DNA of 52,648 nt, from positions 1-52,648 of the forward strand of contig BDDC01000593.1 of assembly GCA_001662425.1 (NCBI GenBank), read 5' to 3'. Positions 45,601 to 52,648 of the stretch are shown piece after piece (position 1 is the stretch's first letter; each line of letters starts with the position of its first letter). The notes under the pieces were generated by a model. That model did no database searches, had not been told where the DNA came from, and saw nothing but the letters and a program-made list of their open reading frames with translations. The DNA is from Chlamydomonas sphaeroides. Lineage: Eukaryota; Chlorophyta; Chlorophyceae; Chlamydomonadales; Chlamydomonadaceae. A program made the position numbers and the translations under genes.

Positions 45601-47067
45601 GGAGGGGAGGGGTGGCACGGTGCTGGGCTGGGCATGGGGAGCACGGGGCTGGGGCTGGTGCGGCGATCTATCGTCCCCCGCCTGGGAGCGGCACGGTGAC
45701 GGGCCCGTCCTAACGCCTGGGCATGGGGCCGGGGCCGGGGCCGCAGCATTGACGCAGCCTGACGCAACCCGCACGGCCTCATTCGCCCACCGCCGGCCCG
45801 GCCCGTCCGCGGCGCAGGCCCGGTGAGCACCTTCTACGCCATGCGCGAGGCGCTGGCCATTGTGGCGGAGGAGGGGCTGGAGGCCATGTGGTCGCGCCAC
45901 CAGGAGATGCACCACAGGTGGGCGGCGGCGGGCGCGGAGGGTGGGGTGTTATGGCCACTGCGGGGCCCGCGGCGCGATGCACGGCGGGCGGGGTGCTGGC
46001 GGCTGTGCGCAGCGTGCGCTGGGCGCGGCGTGGTGGTGGGGTCGGCGGCGCAGCGGGCTGGCGGGAGCGGGTGCAGGGGGTGCATCGCGCGGGGGTGCAG
46101 CATCGGCAGTGTTGTTGGGGGATTGTTGGGCGGGGCGAAGGGGCGTGCTGCACTGCGCTGCCCCCCGCCAGCGGCCTGGCGCAGCGCTGAAGCCCGCCGA
46201 TTGCCGGTGCTGCCGCTGCGCCGGGAGCGCAGGGGACCCCCGCTGCTGGCTGCAGCCCGCCGCAGGAGGGAGCGGGATGACAGGCGCCACGTGCCTGCGG
46301 CGCCTTCCATTCCGCGGCCCTCTCACGGCCTCTCGCCCATGCCCCCTCCCCCCGCCCGCCCGCGCTCAGGCTGTGGGACGGCCTCCGCGGCATGGGCCTC
46401 AAGCCCTTCGTGGAGAAGGACGAGGACCGCCTCATCACCGTCAACACCATTAAGGTGGGGCCGCGGCAGGGGCGCGGCGCGCAGGCCCCGACTGACGGCC
46501 GCGACTGACACCTCAGCAGTGGACCGCATGCCTGGACCCGGCCGGCCTGGCCAGCGGCGGAAGGGTCCAGGGTGCAGCCGGCGCCGCGATGCCCACCAGC
46601 GCCTGCCGCAGCCTGCTTCTGCAAGAAGGCGGCCGCCGGGCGGTTCAGACGCGCCGAGCTGTAGCCCGAGCCGCCGCAGCCGTCCGTGGCCGCCAGCGCG
46701 CGGCGTGCCCTGCTGCCCGTAGCGCCGGCCCGTGCGGCCGGGCCGCAGGCCCAGGTGCCCCCAACACGCGCACCGGCTGCCGTCCCTCGCAGCGGCGCTT
46801 GCCGCCCGTCCTCCGACCTGCCGCTCCGCTCACCTGCCGCCCCGCCTTCACGCTCCCCGCCCTGGCCAGGTGCCCGACGGCGTGGACTGGGCTGCGCTGA
46901 TCAAGCACGCCATGGACACGTACTCGCTGGAGATTGCGGGCGGCCTGGGCCCCTCGGCGGGTAAGGTGTGGCGCGTGGGCATCATGGGCTTCAACGCCAA
47001 GCCGCAGAACGTGGACCTAGTGCTGCACGCCTTCCGCGACGGCCTCAAGCGCCAGGGCAAGCTGTGA
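42657..47067 (+). CDS. AGT1: Serine/alanine:glyoxylate aminotransferase, probably mitochondrial
   Basis: Eleven exons give 419 residues: 42657-42853, 42969-43026, 43489-43620, 43875-43938, 44145-44206, 44439-44507, 44815-44968, 45420-45560, 45818-45917, 46370-46454, 46870-47067 (TGA). This class V PLP enzyme converts glyoxylate to glycine in photorespiration. Hallmarks: PSRLLMGPGPANAHPR, LGHMHPPFLKIMDEM, VSGTGHAGMEAAI, KVLFLCQGESSTGTHQ, LLLVDTVCSLGG (Asp213, which should pair with the PLP ring) and SGSQKCLSGPPG with the Schiff-base Lys239. The first about 50 residues (MRNAQKLVAPLLEAVGARG, then basic/Ala-rich) look like a mitochondrial presequence, as expected for chlorophyte AGT. The end is QGKL, not a standard SKL/SRL peroxisomal signal. 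ATG 42657 has A at -3. Introns 2 (43027) and 5 (44207) have GC donors. The 5' end is duplicated as a pseudogene at 15325. Confidence 0.95.
43768..43844 (+). repeat. 11-bp minisatellite in AGT intron 3
   Basis: Seven tandem copies of GGGTGCCGAGT; the inner five are perfect and the outer two carry point changes. It lies just before the acceptor side of intron 3 (exon 4 starts at 43875). Confidence 0.95.
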
Positions 47068-47686
47068 GCGACTGCTCGCCGGCGGGAGCCGTGAGCGCGG
47101 TGCGCTCGGACGCTGTGGGGAGGGCGCACGCCGGCCGTTTGCGGTGGACATGGACGTGAGCGGCAAGCGGCAAGCACGCGCAGGGCCCTGAGCGCTTGGA
47201 CGTGTTGCGGGGAGCGGCGCGCCTGCGGGCGCTGGCAGGTGGGCGCGGCAGCGCGTGCGGCGCGGCCTGGGCGGCCTCGAGTGCCGACAGGGAGCGCGGG
47301 CGCGTGGCGGGTCGATGCTGGAGCTTATGAAGGCGTTGGAAGAGGCAGCAATGGGGGTGCGGGGGCCGGCAGGCCGCTGCGCCGGATGCTGCCTGCTTGG
47401 GCGTTTCGGGGAACGGGGGTCGAAGCGAGCGCGGCCGCAGGAGCATAGCAGGGCTGTCGTTGGATATGGGCGCGCGTCTCACGGCCGATGGGGGTGATGA
47501 CTGAACGGCCGCAGAGGGCAGGGAGGTGCGCTACTGGGCGAGGGCAGCTGCAAGCTACTGGGTGCGACGGCGTGCGTTGCGGGCGTGCGGGTGCCGGCGC
47601 GGTTGCGTCTCCCCGCCATCGCACGGCCAGGGGAGCTGGCTGGGCGTGGGCGCGGACGCGGCTGCACGTGTGCCCAAGCACCAGGG

Positions 47687-47691
47687 TGTAA
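47687..47691 (+). terminator. Probable polyadenylation signal TGTAA for AGT
   Basis: First TGTAA on the + strand after the AGT stop, 620 nt downstream. A second one lies at 48258. Confidence 0.55.
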
Positions 47692-50032
47692 CGTGCGAGC
47701 TCCGCATGCGGCATCGGTTCTCGGCTGCGTAAGATCTTTCGTCCAGCGGCTGCGACGCAGCGGGTGTGCCGCGAGCCCAGTTTGCCCGGTGCCCCTCCCC
47801 TCCTTGACCTGCACCGGCAGCACTGGGGCGCTCTGGGGTCGGCTGCCCCAGTACACCGTACCCACGAACCCGAGACGCGCAACCGAGCAACGCCGTCTGA
47901 CCGTGACCGCTAGGTACCGGGGCTTCGGCTCCGGTTGCCTCACTGCCGTACTGCAGCGGCCGCACGCATTAGCCAGCGGACTGGCTCTTGCCTTCATGCT
48001 AGCTTCTGAAGCCCTAGGCGTGGCACAGCCAGCTGCCTGCCTGCCTGCAGTTGCGCAGGCCGCGCAGGTGAGCACACGTGGGAAGGGATAACGTGACGCT
48101 CATCCAAACGACAACAGGGCTCGGGCCAGTGCTCGTGATCGCCTCGGCGCCCGAGTTGTCACTGTGCTCGGCCCACGCCCTGGACCTCGCAACGTCCTTC
48201 GATACTTACTGCTCGCGAAGGGGTGACACGCACGAACCCTGCGGAATTTCCTTCCTCTGTAATCCCAAGCATTCTACCATGATCGAACTAACGCGAAGCC
48301 AGCAGACAGTACACCATGGTACAGACACACTCACACATGGACATGATGCGACGACAACCACATGTCAGCGGAACGTCGTCGGGCAAGCCAGCACAGACAC
48401 GCCGTCCATCCGCACTACGTGCCAGAATCTCCTCGAAGCACGCTCATCGGCGGCAGGGGTAACCGGCCGGGCCCAGCAGCGCCCAGGTGCCGTACACCGT
48501 GTCAGGCACCCCACACCGTACATGTGCAAGGCACGAACCCAAGCCATGCTGCCGACGTCGTCGTCACGGGCACCGGCCAAACCCACACATCATGAGCCCA
48601 CATGCGAAACCGCACAGTATGTACAGGAGTGCACAAGCGGCCCGGCCTCCGGCTGCCTTGCCGGCTCTATCGCGCCTGCGAGCAGGCGGACTGCACCTTC
48701 GTCAATCTCCAAGCAACCACCACATATGCAAATGCCAGGAGGGATGGGATTCGCACTCCCAGGTCCCCTCCAGAGTTGTTTGCTTACTAGCGCCGGGTGC
48801 CGCGCGCTGCGGCCCGCCAAGGCCCCACAAGCCACGACCCAGCCGCGCAGCGCCCATGCAAGCTGCCAGCGAGGCCGGTGAAGCGCAACATGCGCTAAAG
48901 AGACCGGGCTTAGGCTCTCCCAGTGGTCCGCACGAGCTCGGCCCTGCCGCCTTGCTTCACTCAGCGAAAGAACCCAACCTGCCACATACAGCACATCGCG
49001 GACCGACCAAGCAGGCAGGGGCCTTCATCCTCCGTCGCACGGGCCAGGGCCCATAAAACAACGCAACCCAGCGCCCCTTCCCCCCCGTATGCCCAGCGCG
49101 CTCACTGTCCCTACACTGCATCTCTCCCCCCCAGCATGCTCAGCGGAGCGCCGGACACGCACACAGCAGCACGTGGTGCCGTACACGACCCCACGCCGCC
49201 ATACCGTACGTAAGCATTCCGATACCACCGCACTGCCCGGGCGAGCGCCGAGCCTCGCCCGCACATCGTAGCAGGGGAAAGCACTCATCCCCGCCAGAGC
49301 AACTTGGGCGGGCGCGCCTTGCCTCCGTTACACCAACAGCCACTGCTGCACAAGGTCCCCCCGGCCAGATCTCGCACATGCACGCTCACGCCGGCGTGCG
49401 ACTGGCCTCCTGCATAGCCGATGTGAAGCCGCGCCGCGTGAACCTACATGACGGCCTGCATGTCGCCGACGGCACAACGGGGCCGCAAAAAGCATTTGTG
49501 ATCCCGTCGACTCGGAGCGGGCTGCTACTCGGCATGCGTAGCGACGCTGCCCCGCCCCGCATGACGCGCTGTGGTATACGTGCTCCTCCATAGCTACAAA
49601 CAAGCCCTGCAACAATAGGCAACGCATGCATGCCAACATTCTATACGGACAAAACGTGCCACCAGCACCTCATTCATATGCACAACATCGCATCGTTGCC
49701 ACGGGCGGCCTCCGCCGTGCACCGCTCCTCGCCTGCGGGCCTCTCGGTGCAGGTTTCGCGTTTTCCCCCGCTCCTGCCGCGCTGCTTCCTTGCTAGCTGA
49801 GCTACTTGTACGGCACTGGCTCGTACGGCATGATGTCGGCAGCAGTGCATTCGTGCGCCGGTGTTAGGAGCACATGCATGGAGGTCAATCATCCACATTG
49901 CACAGTACGGTGCTGCACAACACGCCGATCGGCGCTGGTGCCGCACGCATCAACCCTTGCGGGCACCCACTTGCTCCTTCACAAACCGCAGCGCAACGCC
50001 ATCTGCCGCCTTGCGGCTAGCGCGCCAGTAGC
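47692..50032. other. Convergent intergenic region between AGT and the membrane-protein gene
   Basis: No exon chain with splice-phase continuity is visible on either strand. The right part (49333-50032) should be the 3' UTR of the leftward gene. A fragment at 48745-48794 resembles one inside an RPS3A intron (tRNA-like B-box word). Otherwise I see nothing. Confidence 0.5.
49328..49332 (-). terminator. Probable polyadenylation signal TGTAA for the right-end gene
   Basis: TTACA on the + strand lies about 700 nt past the stop at 50033-50035 of the leftward gene. Confidence 0.5.
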
Positions 50033-52648
50033 CTAGCGCGCCGGCCCGCATGCACCACAGCCCAATGCCGTCTGCCGCCGCCAGTAGGCCCGGCGCATGG
50101 AGGCGTGGCAGCCCACGGTCACGGCCACGCCGAGGAGGAAGGTCTGCAGGCCGACCACGCCTGAGATGAGTGCGGCACCGCCGGCGTACAGCGTACGGAC
50201 GAGCGCCGAGGCCAGCGACAGGAGCCCCACAGCCGCCAGTGCGGTGGGGAGCGGCAGCTGCACAGGAAGGGGCAGATGGGCGGACGCCTTTGCGGTGATG
50301 AGCGTGCAGCAGAGATCACGGGGCACGCAGGACGGGTCAGGGCCGAAGCATTGGGCGCATCGGCGGCTCAAGTGCAAGTGTCAGCGGCCGCGGGAGGGCC
50401 AGCAGCAGGTGGGCGGGCCTGGCCAAATGCGTGTGTGCTGCAGCGCCGCAGGACTGCTCACCGCTGAGGCCGCCGGCAGCAGCACGCCCTCCGCAAGCAG
50501 GTGCAGCATCCCGCTGGAGAACGACAGGTTGGCAAAGGGCGCAGACAGCAGCCTGAAGCACAGAAGCACTCTGGCCGCGGTGTAGCACACGAAGCGCAGC
50601 GGGCGGTAGGCCAGCACCAGGGACACCCAGGCGCCGCGCGGCAGCAGCGCGCCGGCTGCCAGCGCGGCCACCCCCAAGCCGAAGGGGACCAAGAGGATTA
50701 GGTTACTAAGGGCGAGCAGGTTGTGGCGGGCCCTCAGCAGCATCACGGCCAGGCACAGCGCGTCCAGATAGTGCCTGCGAGACGATGGGCAGTGAGCAGG
50801 AGGAAGGCATTCAGAGAGGAGGGCAGCAGAGCTGATGGACGCTGCGGTCCGGCCACCCGAGCGCCCTCTCTTCGGACTCACATGAACCTCGCGTTGGCGA
50901 ACACCCAGGGCTTGGACCAGGCACGGAAGGCCGCCTCTTCGGCGGCGGGCGCGCGGCGCAGCCCCAGCGACAGCAGCAGCGCCGCGCGCCAGCTGACATC
51001 CGCGGGGCAGCGGCACATCGCCATCGCCGCCTTGCCGTCCGCGACCGAGTCATCCTCGGTGCCAGCAACCGCCACATGGCGTCTGCGCAGGCCCGCGCCG
51101 TCGCTGCTTGAGGCGCCGACTGAAGGCTGGCTGGACGGCGCGGCTGCGCCCCCCGGCTGGACAGGTGCGACCGGCGGCACAGTCTGCGCCGTAGCGCCTG
51201 CCTGTGCGGCTGCCGCGGCCTGCAACGCCTGTTCCTCAAGCGCTGCCAGAACGCTACTGATGCGGAGCGCCGTGTGGCTCCAGCCGCATGATTCCGCGTA
51301 GCAAATCAAATGACTGCTGAGGCTGACCAGAAGGTCTGGCGCCATAGTCGACAGCTGGGGAGAGGCCGCGCTCGTGCCTGAGCCGACGCACGGCTGGCCG
51401 CTGCACGCCTGAGCGTCTGCTGCCGCGTCAGCAGCGTGCTGCTCCCACGCGCCCAGGTCCAGCAGGAGCTCCGACAGCTCCCGGTCTGAGCGACGCCAGC
51501 GCTGCGTTGTCGCGAGCACCTCAGCGGTGGTCGAAGCGTCCGCCGTCACCAGCACCGGCACGGCCAGGAAGGGGCGGCCGGCCCAGCGGAAGTCAAGCTG
51601 AGGGCAGGGAGCAGGGAGCAAGCAACGACGGGGGCACGTGAGCAATACCGACATCTTTGGGTAGCAAACACCGCTGATGAGCATTAGCCATTCGGCCGAC
51701 CAGCGCGCAAGGCAGAAGTCCACCGCATCATCCGGCAGCCCTCTGCGCCCTCACCATGATTAGCCCAGGGCCCGGCGGTGGCTCCAGCAGCTGCACCTCC
51801 AGGCGCAGAGGCCGGCTGGCGTCGCTGCCAGCGCGGTGGTCTGGCGCCTCGGTGGCTCCAGCCCCAGGGCCCGTGTGGCGAGCGGACCCCATGCGCAGCG
51901 TGGTCCGCACGGGCAGGTATCCGTTGCGGGACCGAACAAGAACCTCCAACGGTGCCGCCGCGGCCTCGGAGGGCGGGGCGCGCCGGTAGACCACGCTGAT
52001 GGGGCTCAGCAGCTGCGTGCTTGCGGGCAGGGAGCCCGGGCTGAGGGGCTGTGCCACTGGGCTCAACAGCAGCACCTGAGGCCCGACTTGCGGACTGCTC
52101 TCTAGCCAGAGAGGAACGTCCAGCAATGGACAGGCGAGCCTGGGCGTCGGCTGCAAGGGCCGCGGCTGATCGTTGGCCTGCCCCGGGGGCGCTGCTGACA
52201 ACAGTTCTTGCCGCTGCTGCTCGCTGCCGTCGTCGTCGCCCCCTCCCAGCAGCGCTCGGACGATGGCTGCCGCCTGAGCGCTGCTGCCGGAGCCGAGGGC
52301 GCCGTTGGGAAGCACGTCGGCTTCGCCGGGGCTCTCGGCCTTGCCAACTGCGACCCTGATGCGGCGCGGCAGCGGGTTTCCTTGCAGGTACGCCACAGCG
52401 ACGGACGCCGGCTCCCGACAGACGCTAGCGGCTCCGCCGCCTGCGAGGGGCACCGCCTGAGCAACAGCGCCGCCACCTCCCAGACCCTGCCGCCCTTTGC
52501 CGTTGCCCTCCTCTTCCTCCTCGTCGTCGCTGCCCCACTCCTCCTCCACCAGCAGCTCAATGCAGCCCTCGCGGACGTACATGCCGGTCACGCGGTGGCG
52601 GGGCCGGCGCCGGGCTGCTGCTGCGCAGCCAGAGCCTCCGCTGTCGGG
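50033..52648 (-). CDS. 3' part of a multi-span membrane protein, possibly SBP-family (5' end outside the window)
   Basis: Four minus-strand exons join in frame for 715 residues: 51755-52648 (open to the window edge), 50882-51597, 50462-50774, 50033-50257 (TAG). Near the visible start it reads HRVTGMYVREGCIELLVEEE, followed by an Asp/Glu run. This resembles the 'xYIRPGCIxL' segment C-terminal to the SBP domain in plant SPL1/SPL7/SPL12-type proteins. The middle is Ala/Pro/Ser-rich linkers with short hydrophobic pieces such as VPLWLESSPQVGPQVLLLSP. The last two exons carry about four hydrophobic spans (NLILLVPFGLGVAALAAGAL; RFVCYTAARVLLCF; LPTALAAVGLLSLASAL; LISGVVGLQTFLLGVAVTVG) and a basic end. 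The SBP link is tentative because the DNA-binding domain is not in the window; an unrelated algal membrane protein is possible. Gene structure is well supported. Confidence 0.65.

Noticed and set aside
48745..48794. Complete tRNA gene on the minus strand
   Set aside because: A 5-bp T-stem can be drawn, but the loop lacks TTC and no acceptor or anticodon stem fits.
1..52648. CRISPR arrays, operons, bacterial-type ribosome binding sites, replication origins or integrated virus
   Set aside because: Introns, TGTAA signals and plastid/mitochondrial-targeted proteins show eukaryotic nuclear DNA; no spaced direct repeats, attachment sites or viral genes are visible.

Overview
The window is nuclear DNA of a green alga, most likely a chlamydomonadalean (volvocine-like) chlorophyte. 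It is very GC-rich. Its genes are broken by many GT-AG introns (a few GC-AG) of roughly 60-1000 nt. Several 3' ends carry the TGTAA polyadenylation motif typical of these algae. The gene content includes chlorophyll synthase and a mitochondrial-looking photorespiratory aminotransferase. I derived all gene models by hand from splice sites, phase continuity and recognisable protein families; no transcript data were available.

Layout, left to right: (1) 174-1426 +, the 3' end of an unrecognised gene. (2) 2897-8440 +, a 14-exon gene for a probable plastid coiled-coil protein ending in an IsdG/ABM-type monooxygenase domain with the Asn-Trp-His residues of heme-degrading enzymes. (3) 9920-10216 +, a decayed non-LTR retrotransposon tail. 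(4) 10702-14416 -, 40S ribosomal protein eS1 (RPS3A), 8 exons. (5) 15325-15840, a pseudogene made by DNA duplication of the 5' end of the aminotransferase gene that lies 27 kb away in this window. (6) 16414-18346 +, a plastid membrane protein of the DUF4079 type. (7) 18767-18813, two perfect hairpins followed by eight T. (8) 19463-22529 -, chlorophyll synthase (CHLG), 7 exons. (9) 23180-41451 -, one giant 29-exon gene encoding about 4,569 residues: an N-terminal coiled-coil rod with two tandem peptide repeats, about 2,200 residues of acidic/Ser-rich low complexity, and two PLAT domains at the C-terminus. (10) 42657-47067 +, serine/alanine:glyoxylate aminotransferase (AGT), 11 exons. (11) 50033-52648 -, the 3' part of a multi-span membrane protein that may be an SBP-family regulator.

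Functional themes are plastid biology (chlorophyll synthase, DUF4079, the ABM/heme-oxygenase-like protein), photorespiration (AGT) and translation (RPS3A). No operon-like cooperation is expected; AGT and the giant gene share a 1.2 kb divergent upstream region. The most unusual element is the giant PLAT protein, whose layout (long rod, disordered spacer, lipid-binding-type C-terminus) resembles a membrane tether or scaffold. The second is the coiled-coil/IsdG fusion.
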